DNA of 64,000 bases, taken from positions 6,587,501 through 6,651,500 of the forward strand of contig NZ_JAPEPC010000001.1 of the NCBI RefSeq assembly GCF_026340465.1, written 5' to 3'. Every line of letters begins with the position of its first letter. The stretch's first letter is position 1. The DNA comes from Streptomyces sp. NBC_01306 (GTDB taxonomy: Bacteria; Actinomycetota; Actinomycetes; Streptomycetales; Streptomycetaceae). The position numbers and the translations under genes were made by a program. Below are positions 53,580 to 61,853 of this stretch, piece after piece. The notes beneath the pieces were generated by a model. It searched no databases, was not told the origin of the DNA, and saw only the letters and a list, made by a program, of their open reading frames with translations.

Positions 53580-54815
53580 TTGAGCAGAACCGACATGCCA
53601 GCGACCCGCCCCGCCGAGCAATCGGAGAGCCGGCTGCGCACCTTCGTACGGGTCCGCGCGGGCGGGCTGCCCGGGGCTTTCTGGGTGCTGTGGGGCGGGA
53701 CCCTGGTCAACCGGCTCGGCTCCATGGTCAATCCGTTCCTCAGCCTCTATCTGACCGGGATCCGCGGAGTCCCGATCGGCACCACCGGGCTCATCCTCGC
53801 CACGGCCGGCCTGGGGTCGGTCATCTCGCAGCCGCTCGGCGGGTTCATCGCCGACCGCTTCGGCCGCCGGGTGGCCCTGAGCGGCGGCATGCTGGCGAAC
53901 GGCGCGACGCTCCTGACGCTCGGACACGCCCACAGCCTCGGCGTGCTCGTCCCGGCCTGCTTCGTGCTCGGCATCACCATCGACTTCTTCCGCCCCGCCG
54001 CCCAGGCCCTCGTCGCGGACACCGTCCCCACCGCCGACCGCACCCGTGCCTTCGGTCTGCTGCTGTGGTCGGTCAATCTCGGGTTCTCGATGGCGATGGT
54101 GCTGGGCGGCTACCTCGCCTCCCACGGCTACCAGTTGATCTTCTGGCTGGACGCCGGAGCCTGCTCGGTCTTCGCCGTACTGGTGTGGCTCGCCGTCCCC
54201 GAGACCCAGCCACCCGCCGGCGAGCACAGCCCCGGCGGATTCCTCACCCCCGTGCGCGACCGCGCGATGCTGGCCTTCGCCGGCATCATCGTGGTCTACG
54301 CGACCGTCTTCCAGCAGGCTTTCGCCACGCTGCCCCTGGCGATGCGGGGCGAGGGCCTGTCCAGTACCGCGTACGGCACGGTCATGGCGGTCAACGGGCT
54401 GGTGGTCATCGCCGCGCAACCCCTGATCGGCCACCGGCTCGGGGCCTTCGACAAGAGCCGGGTGCTCGCCACCGGCTTCGGCGTCGCCGCCGTCGGTACG
54501 ACCGTGATGGTGTTCGCCTCCACGACCCCCCTGTACGGGCTCGCCATCGGGGTGTGGACGCTGGGGGAGATCCTGGTCTTCGCGATGACCGCGTCCGTCG
54601 TCGCCGACCTGGCACCGCCTCATCTCCGTGGGAGATACAACGGGTTGATCGGGATGGCCTGGGGTACGGGCTTCCTGCTGGCGCCGGTCGCGGGCACCCG
54701 GCTGCTGCTCGTCGGCCCGACGACGCTCTGGCTGACCAGCGCGTGCCTGTGCCTTGTCGCGGCGGCGGGCCAGCTCTCGCTCGCTCCGGTCCTGCGCCGC
54801 AGAACGGCGCAGTGA
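53580..54815 (+). CDS. MFS transporter, likely exporter of the cluster product
   Basis: A protein of 411 residues with twelve hydrophobic helices. The MFS loop signature between helices 2 and 3 is present (GGFIADRFGRRVAL near residue 85). The family includes drug:proton antiporters, so export and self-protection are likely roles in this setting. The TTG start at 53580 has AGGAG 6 bases upstream. Its stop overlaps the GTG of the ATP-grasp gene (GTGA), tying export to synthesis in one coupled arm. Confidence 0.87.
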   Translation: MSRTDMPATRPAEQSESRLRTFVRVRAGGLPGAFWVLWGGTLVNRLGSMVNPFLSLYLTGIRGVPIGTTGLILATAGLGSVISQPLGGFIADRFGRRVALSGGMLANGATLLTLGHAHSLGVLVPACFVLGITIDFFRPAAQALVADTVPTADRTRAFGLLLWSVNLGFSMAMVLGGYLASHGYQLIFWLDAGACSVFAVLVWLAVPETQPPAGEHSPGGFLTPVRDRAMLAFAGIIVVYATVFQQAFATLPLAMRGEGLSSTAYGTVMAVNGLVVIAAQPLIGHRLGAFDKSRVLATGFGVAAVGTTVMVFASTTPLYGLAIGVWTLGEILVFAMTASVVADLAPPHLRGRYNGLIGMAWGTGFLLAPVAGTRLLLVGPTTLWLTSACLCLVAAAGQLSLAPVLRRRTAQ

Positions 54816-56095
54816 GCACTCACCTCACCGACCTCCTCGAAGGGGACCCCACCGTGCAGAAGGTGCTGCTGATAGAGGCCGACGTATCCGCGGGCGAGGA
54901 CATACTGACCGCGGCGGCGGAGCTCGGCGTCGAGGCGCATGTCGCCACCCACGAGGACGTGTTCCGTTCCTACCGGCCCGAGTTGAAGGCGAAGATCAGC
55001 GGCACCGTCTTCACCGACTTCGCCGATCCGCAGACCGCTCTCGACGACCTCGCCCGTTTCTGCCGGGAGACGGGTATCGACGGGATCGTGGCCTGCTGGG
55101 AATTCCTCTCGCCGCTGGCCACCCGCCTCGCGGACCGGCTGGGGCTCCCCGGCCATCGCCCGGAACTCGCCGACGCCTGCCGCAACAAGCGCCTCATGGC
55201 CGAGGTGTTCGCCGCCCACGGGGTTCCCGCCCCGCGCACCGTCGTGGCCCGGGACCCCGGGGAACTGGCCCGGCGCGTGGCGGAGAGCGGTCTCGGCTTC
55301 CCCCTCGTCGTCAAACCGGCGGAGAACGCGGCATCCATCGGGGTCTCGGTCGTACGCTCGGCCGCGGAACTCCCCGAAGCCGCCCGGCTGGCCCAGTCGC
55401 AGACCCACAAGACCTCGCACGGTCTGGCCCTCGACATCACGCTGCTGGCCCAGGAGCACGTGGACGGCGACGAGTTCAGCGTCGAGTCCGTCATCTTCGA
55501 CGGCGAGATCCACCATCTGACGATCACCGAGAAGCTCACCACCGGAGGGACGAGCCGCGCCGAACTGGGCCACACAGTGCCCGCGGACACCGCACCCGCC
55601 GTCGGCGCGGCGCTGTACGCGGCGGCCACCGCCGCGATCCAGGCGCTGGGGCTCCGCAACGGCGTCGCCCACACCGAGGTGAAGGTCAGCAGCGGGGGAG
55701 CGCCCAAGGTCATCGAGGTGGGCGCGCGGCCGCCGGGTGACCACATCATGCGGCTGGTCAGGGAAGCGCTCGGCATCGACGAGGCGCGTGCCTGCCTCCA
55801 GACGGTGCTGGGCCGGCGGCCGGATGTCGCACCTCGGCGCCGCGCGGCCGCCGCCATCCGGTTCATCACCGCTCCGGGGGCCGGAGTTCTCCGGTGGACC
55901 AGCGCGCTCCCCTGCGGCGACCACGTGATCGCGACGGCCATGTCGAAGATGCCGGGTGACGAAGTGGGCGGCCCGTACGACAACATGGGCCGCATCGGAC
56001 AGATCATGCTCCGCGGAGCCACCGCGGCGGAGGTCAACAAGGTGGCGGCCGAGGCCATGGAGGCGATCACGGTGGAGATGGTGACCCAGTGGTGA
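54812..56095 (+). CDS. Single-module ATP-grasp ligase
   Basis: A protein of 427 residues with the carbamoyl-phosphate-synthase-type ATP-grasp fold: a pre-ATP-grasp start VLLIEADVSAGEDI, the nucleotide-binding strand FPLVVKPAENAASIG near residue 165, a central EEHVDGDEFSVESVIF-like loop, and the metal-binding AHTEVKVSSGGAPKVIEVGARPPGD near residue 290. It should join an amine to a carboxylate and is the third ATP-grasp module of the cluster. The GTG at 54812 overlaps the MFS stop; a second GTG at 54854 with AAGGGG upstream is a plausible alternative that removes 14 residues. Confidence 0.88.
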   Translation: MSTHLTDLLEGDPTVQKVLLIEADVSAGEDILTAAAELGVEAHVATHEDVFRSYRPELKAKISGTVFTDFADPQTALDDLARFCRETGIDGIVACWEFLSPLATRLADRLGLPGHRPELADACRNKRLMAEVFAAHGVPAPRTVVARDPGELARRVAESGLGFPLVVKPAENAASIGVSVVRSAAELPEAARLAQSQTHKTSHGLALDITLLAQEHVDGDEFSVESVIFDGEIHHLTITEKLTTGGTSRAELGHTVPADTAPAVGAALYAAATAAIQALGLRNGVAHTEVKVSSGGAPKVIEVGARPPGDHIMRLVREALGIDEARACLQTVLGRRPDVAPRRRAAAAIRFITAPGAGVLRWTSALPCGDHVIATAMSKMPGDEVGGPYDNMGRIGQIMLRGATAAEVNKVAAEAMEAITVEMVTQW

Positions 56096-57165
56096 GGGGC
56101 ACGGAGCCCTGCACGGTGCCCGGTGCCCGTCCGGCCGGGTACAGCACCGTTTCCACGTCTCTGGCCCTGCACAGTGACCGGCGACTGAGCGAACGCGTGG
56201 CCGCCGCCGCGCCGCTCGGCTCCGGCATCGGCGGAAGCTCGGCACTGCTGGAAGTCGCCGGTACACCGGTCTTCGTGAAGCGGGTGCCGCTGACTGAGCG
56301 GGAACTCCGTCCGGATCACGTCCGCTCCACGGCAAACATCTTCGGTCTGCCTGCCTTCTGCCAGTACGGCATCGGTGGGCCGGGTTTCGGGGCCTGGCGC
56401 GAGCTCGCCGCTCACACCATGACCACCAACTGGGTGCTCGCAGGGCAGTACCAGGGCTTCCCGCTGATGTATCACTGGCGCGTACTGCCGGGCGCGGCCC
56501 CGGCCCTTCCGGAGGAACTCGCCGACGTGGAGCGGGCCGTGGCCTATTGGGGAGGCGGGCCGGAGGTGCGCGCCCGTATCGAGGCCCTTGAGCAGGCCCC
56601 GGCGAGCCTGCTGCTGTTTCTGGAGTACATCCCACAGACGCTGCACGCGTGGCTCTCCGAGCAGGTGCGGGCCGGTGACGAGACCGCCGGCCGGGCCTGT
56701 TCCCTGGTCGAGAAGGAGCTGGTGGCCGGCACCTCCTTCATGAACGACCGCGGGCTCCTGCACTTCGATGCCCACTTCGAGAACATCCTGACCGACGGCC
56801 GTCGCCTCTACTTCGCGGATTACGGCCTGGCTCTCTCGTCCCGGTTCGACCTGTCGCCCGGCGAGGCGGACTTCTTCGACAGGCACCGGACGTACGACCG
56901 CGCCTACACCCTCAGTTACCTGGTGAACTGGCTGGTCAGTGGCGTGTACGGGTGCGCGCGGCCGGAGCGGGAGGCCATGATACGCGCGTGTGCCGCAGGG
57001 GAACGTCCCCCGGCGGGCCCGCCAGAGGTGACGGCGGTCCTCACCCGCCATGCGCCGCTGTCGGCGGTCGTGACGGACTTCTACGGCAGGCTTCAGGACG
57101 AGAGCCGGGACATTCCGTACCCGGTGGAGGCGATCCGCCGGATCCTCGATTCACGCGTCTGCTGA
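56092..57165 (+). CDS. Protein-kinase-like / phosphotransferase-fold protein
   Basis: A protein of 357 residues with a kinase-like fold: a Gly-rich GSGIGGSSALLEV near residue 42, the nucleotide Lys in PVFVKRVPL near residue 60, a catalytic loop HFDAHFENIL near residue 219 and a metal-binding DYG near residue 238. It could phosphorylate a small molecule or a protein; I cannot tell which. Similar stand-alone proteins occur in Streptomyces outside biosynthetic clusters, so membership here is unproven. The GTG overlaps the ATP-grasp stop (GTGA), which supports co-expression; the annotated N-terminus may be too long by up to about 20 residues. Confidence 0.78.
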   Translation: MRGTEPCTVPGARPAGYSTVSTSLALHSDRRLSERVAAAAPLGSGIGGSSALLEVAGTPVFVKRVPLTERELRPDHVRSTANIFGLPAFCQYGIGGPGFGAWRELAAHTMTTNWVLAGQYQGFPLMYHWRVLPGAAPALPEELADVERAVAYWGGGPEVRARIEALEQAPASLLLFLEYIPQTLHAWLSEQVRAGDETAGRACSLVEKELVAGTSFMNDRGLLHFDAHFENILTDGRRLYFADYGLALSSRFDLSPGEADFFDRHRTYDRAYTLSYLVNWLVSGVYGCARPEREAMIRACAAGERPPAGPPEVTAVLTRHAPLSAVVTDFYGRLQDESRDIPYPVEAIRRILDSRVC

Positions 57166-57303
57166 GAGCCCATGCCCCGAGAGGGTGGCCGGTACACGAA
57201 GCCGCGGAGTTGAAGCGGACCCTGCGGCGGCGCATCCTGGACACGGCAGGCGCAGGGGAGCCATCCGATGCCGTCGGCAGCCTCCAGCCATGAGACGGGG
57301 CGT

Positions 57304-59724
57304 ATGAACATCGACGACGCCGTTCCGGAGCAGGGACAGGCCGGAGGACACCCGTCCCAGTGGGCCGTGATCACGGTTGACGAACAGGGTGTCGTCACGG
57401 GATGGAGCCCGGGTGCCCGGCATCTGCTCGGTTACGCCGACACCGAGGCCGTCGGAGGGCCGATGGCGCGCTTCCTCGATCCGGCCACGGCTCCCCGCTT
57501 CTGGACATTCCCCGCGGACCGCAACGACTGGGCGGGTGAGATCACGGCGCAGCGGCAGGACGGCGGCCGGCTGACCCTGACCGCCTCCGGCCACCGGTTC
57601 GCCGGCCACGGCGCACGCCGGCAGTGGGTCCTGCTGCTGGCCCTCCCCGGGCCGCCGCACCCCGCGGAGGAGGAACGGCCCCTGCTCGACTGGGTGTTCG
57701 CGGGATCACCGTTCGCGCTGACGGTCTACGGCCGGGACCTGCGGTGCAGGCAGCAGAACGCCGCCATGTCCCGTCTGACCGGAGAGCCGGAGGGTGACCG
57801 GCGGGGCAAACGCCCCTCCGAGTCGTTCTCCGGCCCCGACGTACAGGACTGGGAGAACCGCCTGCGCCGGGCGATCGAGACCGGTGAACCGGTCCCTGAC
57901 ACCGAGCTCCACGCCCACGTGCCCGCCCACCCCGGCCAGGACCGCATCTACACCGCCTCCGCCTTCCCCCTCCATGACCGGCACGGAGCCGTTCTCGGCA
58001 TCTGTGCGACAGCCACCGACATCACCGAGCAGCACCGGGCCCGTCAGACACGGGCCCTGCTCAATCAGGCCAGTACCCGCATCGGCAGCACCCTGGACGT
58101 CATGCGCACGGCTCAGGAACTGGCCGACGTCGCAGTCCCCGGGATCGCCGACTGGGCCAACGTCGACCTGCTGGAGACCCTGCTCCAGGGCGAGGAACCC
58201 ACGCCTTTCACCGCCGGGGTGGAACTGCGCCGGGCCGCGAACCGGTCCGTACACGAGGGATCCCCGGAAGCGCTGCACCAGGTGGGAGACGTGGGCTTCT
58301 ACCCGGCGGACTCACCACCCGTCCGCTGTATGGCCACCGGAGAGTCCGTCATCCACCGGATGACGGACCGCGCCGCCGTCTCATGGCTGGCGCAGGACCC
58401 GGTGCGTGCCGACAGCTTCCGCCGGCACCGCTTCCAGTCGGTCATGGTCGTCCCCGTGCGTGCGCGGGGGACCGTCCTCGGCATCACCGTCCTGCTCCGG
58501 CGCTCCGGAGAACCTTTCACGGACGACGACCGCCGCCTGGCGGAAGAACTCGTGGCGCGGGCCGCCGTCTGCCTGGACAACGCACGGCGCTTCCAGCGTG
58601 AGCGCACCGCCGCCCTCACACTCCAGCGAAGCCTTCTCCCGCACCGGCTGCCCCCGCAGACCGCGGTCGACACGGCCTGGCGCTACCTCCCCGCAGGCAG
58701 CCAGTCCGGCGTCGGCGGCGATTGGTTCGACGTCATCCCGCTGTCCGGCGCCCGCGTCGCCCTGGTCGTCGGCGACGTCGTGGGCCACGGCATCGCCGCG
58801 GCCGCCACCATGGGCCGCCTCCGCACCGCGGTACGCACCCTCGCCGACGTCGACCTGCCCCCGGACGAACTGCTCACCCACCTGGACGACGTGGTCACCC
58901 GCCTCGCCACCGAGGGCCGCACCCCCGACGCTGCCGCCGGGCTCGCGGCCACCTGTGTCTACGCCGTCTACGATCCCGTCTCCCACACCTGCTGCATCGC
59001 CCGCGCCGGGCACCCTCCGCCGGCCGTGATCGCGCCCGACGGCACGGTGGAATACCTCGAACTGCCCCTGGGAGCCGCACTGGGACTCGGCAGCCAGCCC
59101 TTCGAATCCGCCGAGGTCGACCTCGCCGAAGGCAGCCTGCTGGCCCTCTTCTCGGACGGCCTGATCAACTCCCACGAGAACGGCACCGACGACGGGCTCC
59201 GCCTGCTGGGCCGCGTGCTCGCCCAACGCACGCCCTCGCTGGACGAGTTGTGCGACAGCGTGCTCAAGGACCTGCTCCCGGCCCGCCCGGCCGACGACGT
59301 AGCCCTCCTGATCGCCCGGACGCGAGCCCTCGCCGCGGACCGTGTCGCGGTACTTCCGGTGCCGGCCGACCCCGCGTTCGTGACCTCGGCCCGTTCCTGG
59401 GCCACCCGTCAGCTGAACGAGTGGGGACTGGACGATGAGGCCTTCGTCATCGAACTGGTCGTCAGTGAACTGGTCACCAACGCCATCCGTTACGGTCGGG
59501 TGCCCATCGAACTCCGGCTGATCCGGGACCAGTCGCTCATCTGTGAAGTGTCCGACAGCAGCAGCACCACCCCCCATATGCGACGGGCCCTGCTCTCCGA
59601 CGAGGGGGGCCGCGGTCTGCTCCTGGTCGCTCAGCTCACTCAGCGCTGGGGCACACGCCACTCCCACGAAGGGAAGACGATCTGGTGCGAACAGCCGCTG
59701 CCCGCGGACGCCGCCGCACACTGA
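57304..59724 (+). CDS. PAS-PAS-GAF-SpoIIE phosphatase with C-terminal anti-sigma-factor-type kinase domain
   Basis: A protein of 806 residues with a layout common in Streptomyces: two PAS domains (about 15-110 and 120-245), a GAF domain (about 255-425), a SpoIIE-type PP2C phosphatase (about 435-665; GGDWFDVIPL, VVGDVVGHG and LFSDGLINS supply the metal aspartates) and a HATPase domain (about 675-800; N box LVVSELVTNAIRYG, G box DEGGRGLLLV). By family knowledge it would dephosphorylate anti-anti-sigma factors and, through the last domain, bind or phosphorylate them, linking a small-molecule signal to a sigma factor. The ATG at 57304 was chosen to start the first PAS domain. Targets are unknown. 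Confidence 0.85.
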   Translation: MNIDDAVPEQGQAGGHPSQWAVITVDEQGVVTGWSPGARHLLGYADTEAVGGPMARFLDPATAPRFWTFPADRNDWAGEITAQRQDGGRLTLTASGHRFAGHGARRQWVLLLALPGPPHPAEEERPLLDWVFAGSPFALTVYGRDLRCRQQNAAMSRLTGEPEGDRRGKRPSESFSGPDVQDWENRLRRAIETGEPVPDTELHAHVPAHPGQDRIYTASAFPLHDRHGAVLGICATATDITEQHRARQTRALLNQASTRIGSTLDVMRTAQELADVAVPGIADWANVDLLETLLQGEEPTPFTAGVELRRAANRSVHEGSPEALHQVGDVGFYPADSPPVRCMATGESVIHRMTDRAAVSWLAQDPVRADSFRRHRFQSVMVVPVRARGTVLGITVLLRRSGEPFTDDDRRLAEELVARAAVCLDNARRFQRERTAALTLQRSLLPHRLPPQTAVDTAWRYLPAGSQSGVGGDWFDVIPLSGARVALVVGDVVGHGIAAAATMGRLRTAVRTLADVDLPPDELLTHLDDVVTRLATEGRTPDAAAGLAATCVYAVYDPVSHTCCIARAGHPPPAVIAPDGTVEYLELPLGAALGLGSQPFESAEVDLAEGSLLALFSDGLINSHENGTDDGLRLLGRVLAQRTPSLDELCDSVLKDLLPARPADDVALLIARTRALAADRVAVLPVPADPAFVTSARSWATRQLNEWGLDDEAFVIELVVSELVTNAIRYGRVPIELRLIRDQSLICEVSDSSSTTPHMRRALLSDEGGRGLLLVAQLTQRWGTRHSHEGKTIWCEQPLPADAAAH

Positions 59725-59816
59725 ACCACTGGGTTGCCTACAGATGAGCCCGGTGAGGATGAGGGACCTTATTTGGTCACATCCCGCAGATCCACACGGG
59801 CTTTGTCCCAGGTCAA

Positions 59817-59848
59817 CTATAATGGGCCGCAGAAAGAGTGCTCTCTAT
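59817..59848 (+). promoter_or_regulatory. gntR promoter -10 and operator candidate
   Basis: TATAAT (59817-59822), a perfect -10, is followed by AGAAAGAGTGCTCTCTAT (59831-59848), an imperfect palindrome whose half AAAGAGTGC matches the site at 60683. Position at the transcription start suggests autorepression. Confidence 0.6.
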
Positions 59849-59899
59849 GCACTGCGGTGTTGCCAAGGCAATGATTCTCAGACAGGGCAGATCTTCTCC

Positions 59900-60643
59900 A
59901 TGACGGGTGACCCGAAGAGCGACGCCGCACCTGCCGGGCGCGGGAGCCGGCGACTCGCCGAGACTGTGGCGGGGCTGATCGAGAAGGACATCGTGAAGGA
60001 GGGCTGGCGCACCGGGTCGGTCCTCGGATCCGAACGGGAACTGATCGAACGCTACGGCGTGAGCCGCGCCGTGTTCCGCGAAGCCGTGCGGCTCATCGAG
60101 CATCACCAGATGGCGCGTATGCGTCGTGGTCCGGGTGGTGGCCTCGTCGTCACCGAACCGGATCCCGGCATCGTCCGCGATGCCGCGCGGGTCTATCTCC
60201 GGCACGCGGCCGTCAGCCGGCGCCAGCTGTTCGAGGCGCGGATGGCCCTCGAACTCGCAGGTGTCACCACGGCGATCGAGAACCTGACAGAGTCCGGAAT
60301 CGCCCGCCTGACGGACGCGCTGGCGACCGAGCAGGAGCTGATCGACCGCGGTGTGACACTCGGGCACGCGCGGAACCTCCACAGTGTGATCGCCGAGTTG
60401 GCGGGCAATCCGGCGATCACCCTCTTCGTCGAGGTGCTGGCCCAGCTCGACCAGGACATGGTGCAGGACGAATGGGAGTCCGGCGACCAGCCGGACGAGG
60501 GCAGCCGCGATGCCGCGGTCAAGTCCCACCAGGCGCACAGGGCGATGGTCGCGGCGATCGTGGCGGGCGACGCTCCGCTCGCGCAACACCGGATGCGGCG
60601 GCACTTGCAAGCCGTGGCGGAGCTCCTGAAGAACGAGTCGTAG
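59900..60643 (+). CDS. GntR-family regulator (FadR/FCD type)
   Basis: A protein of 247 residues. The N-terminal winged helix (about residues 12-80; GSRRLAETVAGLIEKDIVKEGW and SERELIERYGVSRAVFREAVR) is complete, and the C-terminal FCD domain (about 95-230) has metal/effector residues in HARNLHSVIAELAGNP. FCD-type members sense sugar acids or other carboxylates. It precedes a small catabolic operon, and matching palindromes lie before both. The ATG start has no strong ribosome site. Repression of itself and of the 60953-64000 operon is inferred from the shared sites. Confidence 0.85.
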   Translation: MTGDPKSDAAPAGRGSRRLAETVAGLIEKDIVKEGWRTGSVLGSERELIERYGVSRAVFREAVRLIEHHQMARMRRGPGGGLVVTEPDPGIVRDAARVYLRHAAVSRRQLFEARMALELAGVTTAIENLTESGIARLTDALATEQELIDRGVTLGHARNLHSVIAELAGNPAITLFVEVLAQLDQDMVQDEWESGDQPDEGSRDAAVKSHQAHRAMVAAIVAGDAPLAQHRMRRHLQAVAELLKNES

Positions 60644-60952
60644 CCACAAGTCCCCTGGGAACCGCCCGAAGACCCTCGTCGTATAAAAAGTGCACTCTTT
60701 ATCGGCGAGGGGGAGGGGTTGTGCTCACGTCATGCTCCCGGCTAGGCAACTTACGTCTGATCCACTGCCGGGCTAGACCTTGTTCGAGTAATGAGTACAC
60801 TGAACTGAAGCTGAGCAGAACGGGATACGCGGAGCGCAGTTGTGTCGTGGGCTCCGGTGCGGACAGCGGGATCGGCGATGGGGTCGATCGGTGTGCGGCC
60901 GGCCACGTCGCGATGCCGCGGATGAACCAGCACTCGCGAAAGGGACGTCCTC
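60644..60952. other. Control region between gntR and the catabolic operon
   Basis: A 309-base region with no gene. It holds the operator at 60683-60702, a TATAAA element at its left edge (60682-60687), and a possible further promoter (TTGTGC 60719-60724, 18 bases, TAGGCA 60743-60748). Confidence 0.45.
60683..60702 (+). promoter_or_regulatory. GntR operator candidate before the catabolic operon
   Basis: ATAAAAAGT GC ACTCTTTAT is a nearly perfect palindrome (8 of 9 positions per arm), AT-rich in a GC-rich region. Its AAAGAGTGC half (minus strand) also occurs before gntR at 59833-59841. Confidence 0.65.
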
Positions 60953-61831
60953 ATGAACTCGCAGACCGGGCCGCACCACCAGGCAGACGACCTTCTCCGC
61001 AACCTCGGCGTTCCCACCAGGGGCGCGGTGTACGACCTGTCCTCGGGCTGGTGGCGGCACATGCCCACCTTTGACGGCTATCCGCGTTTCGAGGTCCTCA
61101 CCTACAGCTCGCCGCAGGGCCAGCGGGCGTCGCAGCGGTTCCCGTTCGACAACCCCGATGAGAACCAGGTCCAGATGGGCTATGTGTCCGAGCTCATGTC
61201 GGGCAGCCTGCACACCGGGACCCATATCGACGCGCTCTGCCATGTGACGTGCGGGGAGAACGACGAATGGCACGGGGGCGTGTCGGCGAATGAGGCGCTG
61301 GGCGACTACGGCGCCGAACGCGGGGACGCCTCCGAGTTGGCTCCCATCATCGGAAGAGGCGTTCTGCTGGACGTCCCCCGAGCGCTCGGCCTCGATGTAC
61401 TGCCGCCCCACTTCGCGATCGGTGAGCAGCATCTGCGGCAGGCCGCGGACGCTGCCGAGGTGACGATCCAGGCCGGGGACATCGTGCTGGTGCGGACGGG
61501 GCAGATGAAGTTCTGGCCCGACATCGACCTGGTCCGCAAGCACGGCGACGGCAGTGGTGTGGCACTGGACGGAGCGCAGTGGCTCGTGTCGCAGGGCGCC
61601 GGTTATGTGGGCGCGGACACCATGTCCTTCGAAGTGAGGCCGTCGACGGTGCCCGGGAACCAGCTCCCGGTGCATCTGTACCTGCTCCATGAGCAGGGCA
61701 TCCACATCATGGAGTGGGTCAACTGCGAGGGCCTGGCGGCCGACGCGGTCTCCAGCTTCCTCTTCGTGGGCCTTCCGCTGACCATCCGCGGCGGCACAGG
61801 GTCGCCGCTCCGGCCGATCGCCGTGGCGTAA
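60953..61831 (+). CDS. Cyclase family metal-dependent amidohydrolase (kynurenine-formamidase-like)
   Basis: A protein of 292 residues of the cyclase superfamily. The metal-binding motif HxGTHxDAxxH is present (HTGTHIDALCH, near residue 83), and WVNCEGLAADAVSS lies near residue 262. Members hydrolyse N-formylkynurenine, isatin or cyclic amides/lactams. No tryptophan-catabolism genes follow, so the substrate may be another cyclic amide or lactone. The ATG has AAAGGGA upstream. It is the first gene of the operon with an acyl-CoA synthetase 22 bases later; control by the GntR protein is inferred. Confidence 0.85.
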   Translation: MNSQTGPHHQADDLLRNLGVPTRGAVYDLSSGWWRHMPTFDGYPRFEVLTYSSPQGQRASQRFPFDNPDENQVQMGYVSELMSGSLHTGTHIDALCHVTCGENDEWHGGVSANEALGDYGAERGDASELAPIIGRGVLLDVPRALGLDVLPPHFAIGEQHLRQAADAAEVTIQAGDIVLVRTGQMKFWPDIDLVRKHGDGSGVALDGAQWLVSQGAGYVGADTMSFEVRPSTVPGNQLPVHLYLLHEQGIHIMEWVNCEGLAADAVSSFLFVGLPLTIRGGTGSPLRPIAVA

Positions 61832-61853
61832 CCGGGCGGGGAGGCGCGTCAAC

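Larger units (their letters stand above)
36112..57165. other. Unassigned biosynthetic gene cluster of free-standing peptide-forming enzymes
   Basis: Fifteen genes encode two free adenylation enzymes, a free condensation domain, a carrier protein, a carrier-acyltransferase fusion, a phosphopantetheinyl transferase, two acyl-CoA-dehydrogenase-like flavoproteins, an aminomutase, an aminotransferase, an O-carbamoyltransferase, two ATP-grasp ligase proteins (three modules), an isomerase-like protein and an exporter; a kinase-like gene follows. Most minus-strand genes are coupled by 1-8-base overlaps. No modular NRPS or PKS is present and I recognise no known cluster. The left edge is set by the adenylation gene; the right edge (56095 or 57165) is uncertain. 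Confidence 0.8.

Noticed and set aside
36112..57165. An azaserine- or hydrazine-type pathway, because of free adenylation enzyme, carrier and flavoprotein oxidases
   Set aside because: No lysine N-hydroxylase, cupin/tRNA-synthetase fusion or other N-N-forming gene is present.
36112..57165. A streptothricin- or viomycin-type cluster, because of the aminomutase and carbamoyltransferase
   Set aside because: No multidomain NRPS, arginine hydroxylase or capreomycidine-type genes are present, and the carbamoyltransferase is of the NodU type rather than the ornithine-carbamoyltransferase type.
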